A DNA stretch of 64,000 bases. It comes from a virus. Position numbers and translations under genes: made by a program. The DNA is taken from positions 186,001-250,000 of IMG/VR virus record IMGVR_UViG_3300027963_000035; one strand, given 5' to 3'. Below the pieces are notes generated by a model. That model made no database searches. It saw only the letters and a list, made by a program, of their open reading frames with translations, and was not told the origin of the DNA. Below are positions 15,392 through 23,699 of this stretch, in pieces (the first letter of the stretch is position 1; the number at the start of each line of letters is the position of its first letter).

Positions 15392-15844
15392 TTAGTTTGG
15401 AACAACGACCTTTCTTTGAAGTGTTTTTTTGCAATATTCAAACATACGAATTCCACTAATATCTTTGTTGTTTTTCAAGTCAAAGATTCGATAAAGTCTG
15501 TGAGTGCGGTTCTTAAAATTGGAATCTTTTTTTAATTTTTTAGGGCACTTAAAACGAGGCTTGTATAATTTAAGAGAATTATAATAATGACGCAAAACCG
15601 TTTGTTTAAAATGCTCCCTAGCGAAGAACAAGAGATTGGGTTTTTTGTATTTATCATAGTATTCGACTATAGCATAATCCATGCCTCTAACTATAGAAGC
15701 CTTATAGGCATTTAAGACTTTTTCAAGGTCTAGATTATTTTTTAACTGAATATGTGTGTTATTTTTTACGAAATCCAAGAACTCTCCTGTTACAGGAACA
15801 AAAGAACCTAGCATTTTTTCTTTTTTGCTGATTTTGTGCGGCAT
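15392..15844 (-). CDS. Uncharacterised basic 150-aa protein
   Basis: A Lys/Arg-rich helical protein, suggesting nucleic-acid contact. No family is recognised. It overlaps the upstream gene by 37 nt. Confidence 0.6.
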   Translation of the reverse strand: MPHKISKKEKMLGSFVPVTGEFLDFVKNNTHIQLKNNLDLEKVLNAYKASIVRGMDYAIVEYYDKYKKPNLLFFAREHFKQTVLRHYYNSLKLYKPRFKCPKKLKKDSNFKNRTHRLYRIFDLKNNKDISGIRMFEYCKKTLQRKVVVPN

Positions 15845-16206
15845 AGTTCTTTTGCTTTCGACAGTATTTTTTCTATTTCAACTTCAATGAAACTTAACTT
15901 ATCAATTGATTGTCCTGCCACAAAGCCTCTTTTTATTTCTTCTTCTCTATGCTTCTTTGAATATCTCGGACTTATCCAACGATATTGTTCATTTTTTTCA
16001 TAATCCCAAACAGTCATCTCATAAACAGTTTGCTTGTTAGCATCAAAAACCACACCAGTAGAGCAAATAAAATTTTTGCCCCTTTTCTTATCATTTGAGA
16101 TTATGAAAGCATTTTCTCCATAACAATCCCAAAGAAATTCAGCCCCATCAGTAATTGAGTAATTGACACTGATCAGATAATCTTTTAGGGTGATCTTAGT
16201 TTTCAT
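15808..16206 (-). CDS. Uncharacterised 132-aa protein
   Basis: A mixed alpha/beta protein with a basic KKKKC end. Its start overlaps the stop of the prepilin-SGNH gene by 4 nt. No family is recognised. Confidence 0.6.
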   Translation of the reverse strand: MKTKITLKDYLISVNYSITDGAEFLWDCYGENAFIISNDKKRGKNFICSTGVVFDANKQTVYEMTVWDYEKNEQYRWISPRYSKKHREEEIKRGFVAGQSIDKLSFIEVEIEKILSKAKELCRTKSAKKKKC

Positions 16207-17054
16207 TTTAGATAGTAGGCTTTATACTTTTTTCTGTATTTTTCAGATACTTGCCAAGCAACTGTTTGAAAATAATTTGCAAGTTCAGGACTAACGCTAA
16301 CCGTAGACCCCGATTCAGTAGTAACTTCACAAGGCAATCCCTTTGGATCTAATCTATGAATTATACTGTGAAAAACACATGCTGTCAAATAAGCCCCGGT
16401 AGGATTTTCATGAACTTCATCAAGAAATAATTCAAGATCTGGTTTTTCATTACGAACTATTTTCCATGCTTCGCCAACAAAACAAACTTCGCTATAGGTA
16501 TTGTCCTTCATAGCTTGAATTAGTTGTGAAGTCAAACTTCCCTGAGCCCATAAATTACTTTTATGTGCCCAAACCAAGTATAATATCGGAACAGATTTAT
16601 TGTCAATTAGACTACAGAATTTCTTTACATATTCTTGATATAAATCCGGGTCTGTGTATGGTCGCTGACTAATATCTTGCAATACAACAAAATTACTCAA
16701 TTCACTTGTTATTACGTTTTGAGCATCAGGGCCACTCCAATGACCCTCTAAAGATTGACCCCCGACAGCAACCACTTTAGTTTGTATATCTACGCCCACT
16801 GTTTTTGCAAATTCAACAATAACTCCTGGAATATCGGAGAAGTATGTATGGCTGTTGCCAACAAAGACTATTTTTAATTTTTTGCTATAAGGAGCATTAT
16901 CTAATTTGCGCTGTCTAAGCCAATTTAGATGAACAACGTAATCAGCAGACTTTCTTGTTGCTTGAACAGCACTGAGAACCAGCCCAGATAAAACTGCAAT
17001 GATGGTTATGCTAACCAGCAGTTCAACAAGGGTGGTTCCACGCTTATTCATCAT
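16203..17054 (-). CDS. Prepilin-type leader fused to SGNH/GDSL-like hydrolase
   Basis: Residues 1-50 are a type IV prepilin-like leader and helix: basic start, Gly6, TLVELLVSITIIAVLSGLVL, then AVQATRKSADYVVHLNWLRQ. This closely resembles the DUF1559 leader of planctomycete proteins (AVQAAREAARR...NNLKQ). Residues 60-283 form a hydrolase-like domain with KIVFVGNSHT (Ser68 nucleophile), a GGQSLEGH block (Gly oxyanion) and a C-terminal DEVHENPTGAYL Asp/His pair. That is the catalytic set of SGNH esterases. Leader processing would need the host prepilin peptidase. A surface deacetylase or esterase acting on host glycans is plausible. Confidence 0.82.
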   Translation of the reverse strand: MMNKRGTTLVELLVSITIIAVLSGLVLSAVQATRKSADYVVHLNWLRQRKLDNAPYSKKLKIVFVGNSHTYFSDIPGVIVEFAKTVGVDIQTKVVAVGGQSLEGHWSGPDAQNVITSELSNFVVLQDISQRPYTDPDLYQEYVKKFCSLIDNKSVPILYLVWAHKSNLWAQGSLTSQLIQAMKDNTYSEVCFVGEAWKIVRNEKPDLELFLDEVHENPTGAYLTACVFHSIIHRLDPKGLPCEVTTESGSTVSVSPELANYFQTVAWQVSEKYRKKYKAYYLK

Positions 17055-17136
17055 ATGGAAATTCTTCTACACAAACCAACTCATGATATTCATCAGATGG
17101 ATTATCAAACCAAGGTTGTAAGTCAGGATATTCCAT
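17044..17136 (-). CDS. Tiny acidic protein (30 aa)
   Basis: A 30-residue acidic, aromatic frame linked to both neighbours. Its ATG overlaps the upstream stop (TAATG) and its end overlaps the start of the prepilin-SGNH gene. It could be a coupling peptide or a real small protein. Confidence 0.4.
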   Translation of the reverse strand: MEYPDLQPWFDNPSDEYHELVCVEEFPYDE

Positions 17137-17777
17137 TACTTCAACTTTTCAATCAACTGTCCGACAGTCATATCCTTATCTTGCCGACGAAGTTCAAGCA
17201 TCATAGATTGCTTGACCTTTTTCTGCTCATTGACATATTTCTTAATATTACGATCCCCTGGGTGGCTAAAAGCGAACAAGGTAATTCTCTTATGTAGTTG
17301 ATCGAGAATTTCCCACTTCTTTTCAGTCTTGATTCGCTTGCCAATTTTACCCTTATTAATATCATCCATCAGCCACACAACAATACCGGGCTTATTAAAA
17401 TCTACAATTTCACCCTTAAGCCTAATAATAAGTTTAGTGTAGGCGTAACTATGTCCCCACCACCCCTTATCAATAGTCATCTTTTCTTCTGCTTTATGGA
17501 AGCGATCTTTAATCAAGTTGGTATAAACATAGATTAATGTCTTGGTTCGCCCCCAACCTTTTTCTCCAAGAACCTTAGTGTTAATCGGGGCATTAACGAT
17601 AACATCTTCTGCTTCCGGCCAACGACCCTTAATTATATACCTCGCATAATCAACACAACATTGAGCATCTTCAAGGATAATATTTTCAAGATCCTTGTTT
17701 CGCTTTCCTTCATTGAGGGCGGTTATAAGTGCTTCTTGACTAGGTGAGAGTTTAGGGGCAGCCTTAGTATTATTCAT
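17136..17777 (-). CDS. YA-x-IIKGRW repeat protein
   Basis: A 213-aa basic protein. It begins with a Lys/Asn-rich helix and then has one near-consensus repeat (DYARYIIKGRWPEAEDVI, about residues 45-62) plus two or three decayed copies (YVYTNLIKDRFHKAEE, YAYTKLIIRLKGE). The C-terminal half is helical and basic. Same family as the genes at 7033 and 33518. The start at 17777 avoids overlap with the upstream gene. Confidence 0.65.
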   Translation of the reverse strand: MNNTKAAPKLSPSQEALITALNEGKRNKDLENIILEDAQCCVDYARYIIKGRWPEAEDVIVNAPINTKVLGEKGWGRTKTLIYVYTNLIKDRFHKAEEKMTIDKGWWGHSYAYTKLIIRLKGEIVDFNKPGIVVWLMDDINKGKIGKRIKTEKKWEILDQLHKRITLFAFSHPGDRNIKKYVNEQKKVKQSMMLELRRQDKDMTVGQLIEKLK

Positions 17778-17862
17778 TTTATAATTATTGGTTGAGTGAT
17801 TATTGTTGTTAAGATAATTTGCGTTAATGAAGCCTGTGCGGTGATGCCGAGCCAGATTTATA

Positions 17863-18291
17863 TTATTCAAAATCACCTGCCTTGTATTCGTAGTCAGGAG
17901 AGTCTACTGTTTCTGTTACACGGTAGCGATTATAAACAATGATCTTATCATTATCTAGATCAAATGTAATTTCGCCCTCGCAACCATCGTTGTTAAAATT
18001 CACTTCATCATGACTTTCAAGAACACTCCAAATACAACTATCCAGAATGTTTTTAGTCTCATGAAGATCTTTGCTTATATTTTCAAGGTCTTCGCTTTGC
18101 GGTCGGCCTTTTTCACTAAAACTATCCAAAAGTTTAGGATTTTTCAAACTACACTTAGCATAGGCGTTGCAGTCGTAGAAATCATTGAAACTATCTCCAC
18201 TTCCCTCATAAGAGATAGTAATGAATCCAGTGTTGGGATAATTCTTTTTAAGACTCGCCAAAATTTCTGACTTTTTCATTGGATTTTTCAT
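17863..18291 (-). CDS. Conserved acidic protein, possibly DUF6878-like
   Basis: A 142-aa acidic protein. The N-terminal YEGSGDSFNDF motif and the C-terminal GEITFDLDNDKIIVYNRYR strand pattern resemble DUF6878-type proteins of phages and plasmids. Function unknown. The family call is tentative. Confidence 0.55.
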   Translation of the reverse strand: MKNPMKKSEILASLKKNYPNTGFITISYEGSGDSFNDFYDCNAYAKCSLKNPKLLDSFSEKGRPQSEDLENISKDLHETKNILDSCIWSVLESHDEVNFNNDGCEGEITFDLDNDKIIVYNRYRVTETVDSPDYEYKAGDFE

Positions 18292-18295
18292 AATA

Positions 18296-18736
18296 TTATT
18301 TTAGGTGTTCAATAATTTTTTCTGTAATCGGAACGGTCAATCCTATGTTTTCATCGGTTTGAAAAAAACTTCCTTCAATACAAGCATCATCAAAATCATC
18401 TAATATTGCAAACTTTTGTGCTTGATTGTTATTTAGCCATGCCTGTATTTCTTCGTTTCTCCTGACCCATCCACCTTCTGTCCATCCTTCTGACCTTTCA
18501 ATTACGGGAGTGCAATCAAAAAGTTCAAGTCCATGTTGACTGAGTGCTTGAATAACAATATTTTTATCTTTTTCTTGAACTCTCCAAGTTGAAGAAAGAA
18601 CAATTTTTGCTTCTGTTTCTCTGACAATTCTTGCGACAAGAGCCACAAGAATGTTATCAATAAAATCAAAACCAAACTTTTTTATTGTTTTTGGAGTGTT
18701 TAGAACCCCATCAACATCTAAGAAAATGATTTTCAT
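18296..18736 (-). CDS. HAD-superfamily phosphatase-like protein
   Basis: A 146-aa protein with HAD motifs in order: FLDVDGVLN (motif I, nucleophile Asp6), IVLSSTWR (motif II), and ILDDFDDAC (motif IV). It resembles the short HAD domains linked to RNA end repair in phages, so a polynucleotide or nucleotide 5'/3'-phosphatase role is plausible. A motif copy is 22 nt upstream. Confidence 0.8.
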   Translation of the reverse strand: MKIIFLDVDGVLNTPKTIKKFGFDFIDNILVALVARIVRETEAKIVLSSTWRVQEKDKNIVIQALSQHGLELFDCTPVIERSEGWTEGGWVRRNEEIQAWLNNNQAQKFAILDDFDDACIEGSFFQTDENIGLTVPITEKIIEHLK

Positions 18737-18758
18737 TTTGGCGTCCCCACAGTCTCAA

Positions 18759-18778
18759 ACCGTACCGGAGGGAAACTA
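18759..18778 (-). promoter_or_regulatory. Copy of the 20-bp promoter-like motif
   Basis: Minus-strand sense TAGTTTCCCTCCGGTACGGT. It lies 22 nt upstream of the HAD gene and overlaps the last codons of the gene at 18776. Confidence 0.8.
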
Positions 18779-19024
18779 CTTCTCAAAACAACCGTACCCA
18801 GCCATATGCTCAAATGTTAATAATCCATTTCTTGGGCTTTTGGCATTAGTGCAAACTCCCCAATTATAGCCAAGTGAATCTTTGTTTGAATTACTTTTTA
18901 CAAAATGTTTGCACCCAAGACTACAATCAGGATAGTCTTTGGTTTTATCTTTCCATCGTTCAATTTGTCCTCCATACTCAAAATAATCGGTAGGAAGAAT
19001 CTTTAAGTCTTTTAGGTGTTCCAT
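18776..19024 (-). CDS. Conserved Cys-motif protein, DUF3027-like
   Basis: An 82-aa protein with the ordered motifs DYPDCSLGCKHF, WGVCTNAKSPRNGLLTFEH and GYGCFE. This matches a family found in bacteria and phages, tentatively DUF3027. The four conserved Cys residues probably bind a metal. Function unknown. Confidence 0.7.
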   Translation of the reverse strand: MEHLKDLKILPTDYFEYGGQIERWKDKTKDYPDCSLGCKHFVKSNSNKDSLGYNWGVCTNAKSPRNGLLTFEHMAGYGCFEK

Positions 19025-19025
19025 T

Positions 19026-19532
19026 TTACTTCACTATTTTTTGGTTCATATCTTTGAGAAATTGAAATTGATTTTTAACTTTTTCTTCTACTTCCTCTAG
19101 AGGAAGATTTGTAGGAACACCAAAATAACATGCGGTCTTCATAATATCAAGCCAATTTTGATCCAGTGGTGTATAACAACCAGTTTTCACCATATTTGCG
19201 TAAACCTCTTTGGTAGAAAAAATTTGATTGCAAATTATTTTAGGAGCAGGGTCCAAAGTAATATCATGATTGATACCATTTGAATCTATTACCCAAGCAT
19301 GCTCAATAAAAATACCACTTAATCCAATCACAATACCTTCCGCATACAATAGTTCAATTACATTCTGGTCAGTTAATAGTTTTTGACTATTTGCAAAGCA
19401 CTGTTTGGCAGCAGGCCGAAAGTGAGCAAGACTTATTGCTTTCTTGATATGCTCCGGATGATGCTTGTAACTTACTGGAGACCAGCCGTTTTTCATCAGT
19501 TGATGAAAAGTTTTAGCAACTCTCTTGTTCAA
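19026..19532 (-). CDS. Conserved phage protein with Cys/His/Asp core
   Basis: A 168-aa protein. The core AAKQCFANSQKLL, then IEHAWVIDSNGINHDITLD, has the Cys...His...Asp order of small papain/transglutaminase-like folds seen in phage proteins. Catalysis is inference. It overlaps the gene upstream by 4 nt. Confidence 0.6.
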   Translation of the reverse strand: MNKRVAKTFHQLMKNGWSPVSYKHHPEHIKKAISLAHFRPAAKQCFANSQKLLTDQNVIELLYAEGIVIGLSGIFIEHAWVIDSNGINHDITLDPAPKIICNQIFSTKEVYANMVKTGCYTPLDQNWLDIMKTACYFGVPTNLPLEEVEEKVKNQFQFLKDMNQKIVK

Positions 19533-20032
19533 ACTTTTTCTCCAATAAATTGAAAGTAAGCTTTTACAAAGTAATCTTTTAAAAAGTAACCATTGGGAGC
19601 TTCCAATGAAAGAAGAAGCATTTGTTTGTGCATATCTTCTGGAAGTTTGCCTTTTGAAATATTAATGGCATAAAAATAATTTTTCATTGGAATATAGGAA
19701 AGCTGAAGTGCAAGGCTTTCACATTCTTTTACACAGTATTTCAAGGAGCGTTCCACTCCCTTTGACCAAGAATCTGTCCATTTAACAAGATCGCCGCTGT
19801 GGGCACAATCATAACCGATCCACCAAATATTTTCCGGCAGGCCGTTTAAATGGCCGGAAAATGTAACACCACCATGAACAGTTAAGTATTCATCAATATC
19901 AGTGTTTTCCACCCCATAGTAGCCGCTATCTTTTTCTACACCCACATAACCACAGCGATATTGTCCATTTTGGTTAAATATTACAATGGCTCTAAGACCA
20001 GCCTTTGTAATCCAATCTTTTTCAATTTTCAT
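19529..20032 (-). CDS. Uncharacterised 167-aa protein with C-terminal repeat-family motif
   Basis: The N-terminal two thirds are rich in Gly, Trp and aromatic residues, with many predicted strands. Near the C-terminus, NYFYAINISKGKLPEDMHKQ resembles the YA-x-VIKGRW repeat of other genes here. No family is recognised for the N-terminal part. Confidence 0.6.
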   Translation of the reverse strand: MKIEKDWITKAGLRAIVIFNQNGQYRCGYVGVEKDSGYYGVENTDIDEYLTVHGGVTFSGHLNGLPENIWWIGYDCAHSGDLVKWTDSWSKGVERSLKYCVKECESLALQLSYIPMKNYFYAINISKGKLPEDMHKQMLLLSLEAPNGYFLKDYFVKAYFQFIGEKV

Positions 20033-20052
20033 GATAGGTATAAATGCCCAAA

Positions 20053-20086
20053 CGCTAGGCCCATAAATTTCTCTATGGGCCTAGCG
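20053..20086. terminator. Terminator-like hairpin
   Basis: A perfect 13-bp stem (CGCTAGGCCCATA / TATGGGCCTAGCG) with an 8-nt loop. It lies just past the stop of the secreted protein gene (20129). The following T-tract is weak. Confidence 0.7.
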
Positions 20087-20128
20087 GATCTTGCGGGCTA
20101 ATTTTGTAGGGAGTTAATTATGTTGACT

Positions 20129-20401
20129 TCAGTCAACCTTAATGTCCTTGGTGTGAGTCTCAGGAACACCATATGCGTTCTTTGCAGTAAACTTGAGCGT
20201 CACAGTATTGCCATTGACCTTAGTGGAGAACTCATGAAAAACAAGGGTGTCGGGATAATTCACCATTCCCCGAACAATTTCCTTTGCCTTAAGAATCTTA
20301 TCAATATCAGAGTCGCTAATCTTGATGGGATCAGAAGCATAAGAAGTGTGAACCGAAGCACAAGCAACGATCATCAGGATAAAAGCAGCAACAATCTTCA
20401 T
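20129..20401 (-). CDS. Exported 90-aa protein
   Basis: The start at 20401 gives a signal peptide (MKIVAAFILMIVACASVHTSYA). A small domain follows, with KAKEIVRGMVNYPDTLVFHEFST, then VTLKFTAKNAYGVPETHT. It is probably a periplasmic or surface protein; I cannot name a function. A motif copy lies 41 nt upstream and a terminator hairpin follows, so it is a single-gene transcript. Confidence 0.7.
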   Translation of the reverse strand: MKIVAAFILMIVACASVHTSYASDPIKISDSDIDKILKAKEIVRGMVNYPDTLVFHEFSTKVNGNTVTLKFTAKNAYGVPETHTKDIKVD

Positions 20402-20441
20402 ATCTGTAGTCCTTTGATTTTTGGTTGGAGGCTGAGACCAG

Positions 20442-20462
20442 ACCGTACCAAAAAGAAACTTT
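20442..20462 (-). promoter_or_regulatory. Copy of the 20-bp promoter-like motif
   Basis: Minus-strand sense AAGTTTCTTTTTGGTACGGT. It lies 41 nt upstream of the exported protein start. Confidence 0.8.
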
Positions 20463-20475
20463 AGGTGCAAGTTTG

Positions 20476-21222
20476 ATGGTTTTTAAAAAATTTTATAAAA
20501 TAATACATAAACACATGGAAGTAAAATCTAAAATATTAGTTTGCATTGCATTTCACTATGTTGAAAAAAGGATAGATTACGTAAAACAATTATTGAATAA
20601 TTACGCTACCTACAAAGCGGATGTTGATATTATTGTAGATTCTAATAAATATATAAATTTAAACGCTAAAGTATGTGTGCATAATTTAGAGCATCCTTAT
20701 CATTTAACATGGGTGCACAGAAAACACTTTATAGATAATATTGATAATTATGATTATTTTATGTATGTTGAAGATGATATGTTGGTGACCTACGATGCAT
20801 TCAATGAATACATATCAAATTTTGATGAATTATGGAAATTGGGACGTGTTCCATCTTTTATTAGAGTTGAACATCACAATGGAAAGAAATTCGTAACTGA
20901 CATTACCAGTCAACAATCAATTAATACAACATCAGTTAATGGTAAATCTTTCATGACTTTATCACAACCATATCATGCTTTTTGGATTATGCCGAAGAAA
21001 CAACTAAAAGAAAGCATAACTCCAAATTTTACCAAGCTAGATACATCAAGAGAAAATGCTGCTTCTTATCCTATGTGGGGATTAGGTAAAACTCCCATGG
21101 TTAGAATAGAAAACAATCAAATAAGCGAATTGTGCTATTCATATCACTTGGCCAACAATTACGCCTCTGATCCCAATACCTACTTTGGAAAGATAGAAGT
21201 CAAAGATATAATAAAAAATTAA
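20476..21222 (+). CDS. Putative glycosyltransferase
   Basis: A 248-aa protein, with a possible alternative start at 20515 (MEVKSKILV). It has a Rossmann-like beginning (KILVCIAFHYVEKRIDYVKQLL), a YFMYVEDDMLVTYDAF segment typical of the metal-binding DxD region of GT-A enzymes, and a PMWGLGKTP region later. Family and sugar are not identifiable. It is plus-strand and isolated. FkbM methyltransferases nearby suggest a glycan-modifying set. Confidence 0.65.
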   Translation: MVFKKFYKIIHKHMEVKSKILVCIAFHYVEKRIDYVKQLLNNYATYKADVDIIVDSNKYINLNAKVCVHNLEHPYHLTWVHRKHFIDNIDNYDYFMYVEDDMLVTYDAFNEYISNFDELWKLGRVPSFIRVEHHNGKKFVTDITSQQSINTTSVNGKSFMTLSQPYHAFWIMPKKQLKESITPNFTKLDTSRENAASYPMWGLGKTPMVRIENNQISELCYSYHLANNYASDPNTYFGKIEVKDIIKN

Positions 21223-21500
21223 TTAGATTTTGAAAAAGAAGTATATCCCTCTATAAATCCTTCAACTTCTTCTTTTGATTTTAAGAAGGTTGTGCAATTG
21301 GCATAAACCATATTATCATCAATTGGAAACATGTTTTCTTTCGCAGAGAAGGCTAGTTTGCCCTCTTTTAAACCACTTTGATAAAGTGCTTGTTTTTCTT
21401 CTATAGTGGATCTAGATATCCTAGTTTCCAAAAAGAAAACAAAAAGGATGCCAAGAACCAAAGAAGAAGACAAGATCAAGACTGATTTATTTGGAAGCAT
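21219..21500 (-). CDS. Small membrane-anchored protein
   Basis: A 93-aa protein with an N-terminal membrane helix (about residues 6-24, ILSSSLVLGILFVFFL) and a soluble tail with one Cys. It overlaps the upstream methyltransferase by 14 nt and converges on the glycosyltransferase. Function unknown. Confidence 0.6.
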   Translation of the reverse strand: MLPNKSVLILSSSLVLGILFVFFLETRISRSTIEEKQALYQSGLKEGKLAFSAKENMFPIDDNMVYANCTTFLKSKEEVEGFIEGYTSFSKSN

Positions 21501-22029
21501 AGTATACTCCAATTCTGTCCGTACTCTCGTTAAAAAGTTGGTATTGAACTATGTTTTCAAAGCCCCATCTTATGAAAGATTCTTCGCAAACCTTCTTTGT
21601 AGCAGGACAGTGATACTCAAAAGCGATTTGCTTGACAGAAGGCAAAGAGGGAATATCTCTAAAGTATATCTCGGCGCCCTCTATATCACACTTAATTACT
21701 TCTGGCTCATATTTTAAAAAATATTCCAGATCTTTTGAGGATCTTATTGCCTTGGCATAAGATACAAACCTATCGTTATCAATATTTTCTTTACTTAAAT
21801 CTACACCAATAACCTTAAGTGCGCCTTTATTTAAAAACCACTGGGCGGTGGATATTGATGAATAAAATTTGCCACAACCCAAATCCAAAACAACTTTATC
21901 TTTAAAATCTAAAAAAGACCAGTGTTCATCAGGTTCTTCAGTTTGTATTTTTTTTTGAGACATAATTGTGCTTTCTAATGAGTTTATTATAGCTTGGGTG
22001 GTAAGTTTTTCAAGTATAATATAACGCAT
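21487..22029 (-). CDS. FkbM-type SAM-dependent methyltransferase
   Basis: A 180-aa protein with VVLDLGCGKFYSSIS (SAM-binding loop), GVDLSKEN and KCDIEGAE, typical of FkbM O-methyltransferases. Translation may start at 21963 (MSQKKIQ), removing a 22-residue extension. FkbM enzymes usually methylate sugars or small glycoconjugates. A second FkbM gene is at 25285. Confidence 0.78.
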   Translation of the reverse strand: MRYIILEKLTTQAIINSLESTIMSQKKIQTEEPDEHWSFLDFKDKVVLDLGCGKFYSSISTAQWFLNKGALKVIGVDLSKENIDNDRFVSYAKAIRSSKDLEYFLKYEPEVIKCDIEGAEIYFRDIPSLPSVKQIAFEYHCPATKKVCEESFIRWGFENIVQYQLFNESTDRIGVYYASK

Positions 22030-22040
22030 AAAATGGAGGG

Positions 22041-22047
22041 CTAAATA
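22041..22047 (+). promoter_or_regulatory. T4-late-like box CTAAATA
   Basis: CTAAATA lies 12 nt upstream of the HNH gene ATG at 22059. A TATAAATT also overlaps. It resembles T4-type and cyanophage late promoter boxes. Confidence 0.5.
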
Positions 22048-22058
22048 CTATATAAATT

Positions 22059-22721
22059 ATGAAATCAAATCATAATTTATGTCCTTCTTGTGGACGAGCT
22101 CTTAAAGGAACAAGAAGAAAGTTTTGCTCTACTGAATGCGTACTAAAATCAAGTAATTCAAAACATCAAAATTACAAAAATCAGCACAGACGGGGCGTTT
22201 CAAAAAAAATGCAATTAATGAAGATGAAGGGAATGTCGTGTAAGGTATGTGGATACAAAAAGAACTATGCAGCCATGGCCTTTCATCACAGAGATCCAAA
22301 GAAAAAATCACACGGTCTTGACTCTAGAGCATGTTCAAATATGTCTTGGAAGTCTTTAGTTCTGGAGGCGGAGAAGTGTGATTTGGTGTGCATGAATTGT
22401 CATATGGAAATTCATCATCCACAATTTGAGGCCGAAAATGCAAATAAAATAATGGATGATTTCGTTCAATTCAATCAAACCGAAGTAAATCAGCACCTTC
22501 TTAAACCCATGAATTGCGAGCGATGCGGCGTAGAATATCAACCCGATAAACACAAAAGAAAATTTTGTTCCGATAAATGTTATCGCTTAAACTCTAGAAG
22601 AGTAGAGCGGCCCTCCAAAGAACAACTTGAGAAAGACTTGTCTGAAATGAATTTTGTAAAGGTAGGCAAAAAATATGGTGTATCAGATAATGCAGTGAGA
22701 AAATGGCTTAAGAGCTATTAA
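22059..22721 (+). CDS. HNH homing-type endonuclease with zinc ribbons and HTH
   Basis: A 220-aa protein. It has an N-terminal CPSCGRALKGTRRKFCSTEC zinc ribbon, then an HNH-like core (CKVCGYKKNYAAMAFHHRDPKKK ... CDLVCMNCHMEIHH), a second CERCG...KFCSDKC ribbon, and a C-terminal helix-turn-helix (FVKVGKKYGVSDNAVRKWLKSY). It is on the plus strand and ends 44 nt from the 3' end of the intron-containing tRNA-Ile2. It is likely the mobility factor for that locus. Confidence 0.85.
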   Translation: MKSNHNLCPSCGRALKGTRRKFCSTECVLKSSNSKHQNYKNQHRRGVSKKMQLMKMKGMSCKVCGYKKNYAAMAFHHRDPKKKSHGLDSRACSNMSWKSLVLEAEKCDLVCMNCHMEIHHPQFEAENANKIMDDFVQFNQTEVNQHLLKPMNCERCGVEYQPDKHKRKFCSDKCYRLNSRRVERPSKEQLEKDLSEMNFVKVGKKYGVSDNAVRKWLKSY

Positions 22722-22764
22722 AAGACACGAGGCTGCTTGATATTGTCAAGCAGCCTCGTGTTAC

Positions 22765-23030
22765 GTCCGAAGGGTGGGATTCGAACCCACAGTCTACAAA
22801 TTCAAGTTTGTGTGATTTTCACCACTCCTTGGACTTTGTCTTCACCATATCTTACGATTTAGGTGGTCGCCGTTAAGTCTCTACACGTTCCCTTACGGGC
22901 TTCGCTCGGCATTGCCATATGCTCACGCATTTAGGTTTCACCGAATTTGACGACATCCCATACGAAGTTTCCAATCGTATGGCACGAAAATTCATGAGTT
23001 TGTTGCATTAACCGTTTTGCTACCTTCGGA
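22765..23030 (-). tRNA. tRNA with anticodon CAU (probable Ile2), interrupted by a group I intron
   Basis: Exons are 22994-23030 and 22765-22802. The joined tRNA has a 7-bp acceptor (TCCGAAG / CTTCGGA), an anticodon stem ACAAA/TTTGT with loop CTCATAA, and a T-arm GTGGG TTCGAAT CCCAC. The discriminator is C and no CCA is encoded. CAU could be Met or lysidine-modified Ile2. The tilS gene 16 nt upstream argues for Ile2. The intron sits between positions 36 and 37. Confidence 0.85.
22803..22993 (-). other. Group I intron (191 nt) in tRNA CAU
   Basis: The 5' splice site is after the U of CAU. Exon CAU plus the intron start GAA pairs with an internal TTCGTG, giving the U-G wobble required at P1. 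The intron ends in G. The core contains GTGTAGAGACTTAACGG and GGTGAAGACAAAGTCC, shared with the introns at 27480 and 41808. There is no ORF inside. Confidence 0.85.
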
Positions 23031-23045
23031 AATTAACCAACTGTG

Positions 23046-23699
23046 CTAGTCTAGAATTACCGTCTTATTCTTCAAGTTTTTTTCAATTCTCCTTGAACAA
23101 TATTTTTCTAGACTTAACTTTTGTTTTTTCATTTCTGGAATGATTGTTTGACGAATCCAATTTCTTCTGCTTCCTTTGACAACCTTATTGGTTTCGTCCT
23201 CCACAGTATAGCAATTCCATTTATTCCTGTCAACGTACTCTTGAAAATCTTTTTTCTTACTTAATAGAAAAGGATGGATGATCTTGAATCCATCGAACTC
23301 GCTAATTAATTCAAAAGGATTGTGATTGGGTTGTCCACGAAAACAATTAATTAAATAGCTTTCCACATAATCATTGAGATGATGAGCAGTGATTACATAA
23401 CCTTCGTAATCCACAACCTCTTTATAAAAATTTAAGCGGGCCTCCCTGCAATCTTTTTCTGTTTTTAAATTTTGGCCCTTACCCACAATGCCCTTTAATC
23501 CTAATTTACCACAAAGTTCATGGAACTTATTTTCCATGGCATGGTTCTGTTCTCTTAGATTATGATTAAAGTGCAATGGAGTAATGTTGTATCCCTTGCT
23601 TCTCAACCAAAATAAAGAAGATACGCTATCGACACCCATGCTTACGGCAACATAGCAATGAGTTTCTTTTGAAACAATTTCTTTAATGATCTTGATCAA
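23046..23699 (-). CDS. tilS: tRNA(Ile)-lysidine synthase, catalytic domain only
   Basis: A 217-aa protein carrying the TilS motifs in order: PP-loop SMGVDSV (20-26), LHFNHNLRE, CREARLNFY, VITAHHLNDYVES, a FRG motif, IIHPFL, VEDETN and RRNWIR. TilS converts C34 of tRNA-Ile2(CAU) to lysidine so that it reads AUA instead of AUG. Bacterial enzymes are longer (about 310-470 aa), so this is a minimal form without C-terminal domains. The PP-loop has Met in place of the first Gly of SGGxDS. The CAU tRNA follows 16 nt downstream on the same strand. Confidence 0.92.
   Translation of the reverse strand: MIKIIKEIVSKETHCYVAVSMGVDSVSSLFWLRSKGYNITPLHFNHNLREQNHAMENKFHELCGKLGLKGIVGKGQNLKTEKDCREARLNFYKEVVDYEGYVITAHHLNDYVESYLINCFRGQPNHNPFELISEFDGFKIIHPFLLSKKKDFQEYVDRNKWNCYTVEDETNKVVKGSRRNWIRQTIIPEMKKQKLSLEKYCSRRIEKNLKNKTVILD

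Noticed and set aside
18788-18800. Extra motif copy (CAACCGTACCCAG)
   Set aside because: Only the GGTACGGT half is present, and it lies within the DUF3027-like coding end with no GTTTC half.
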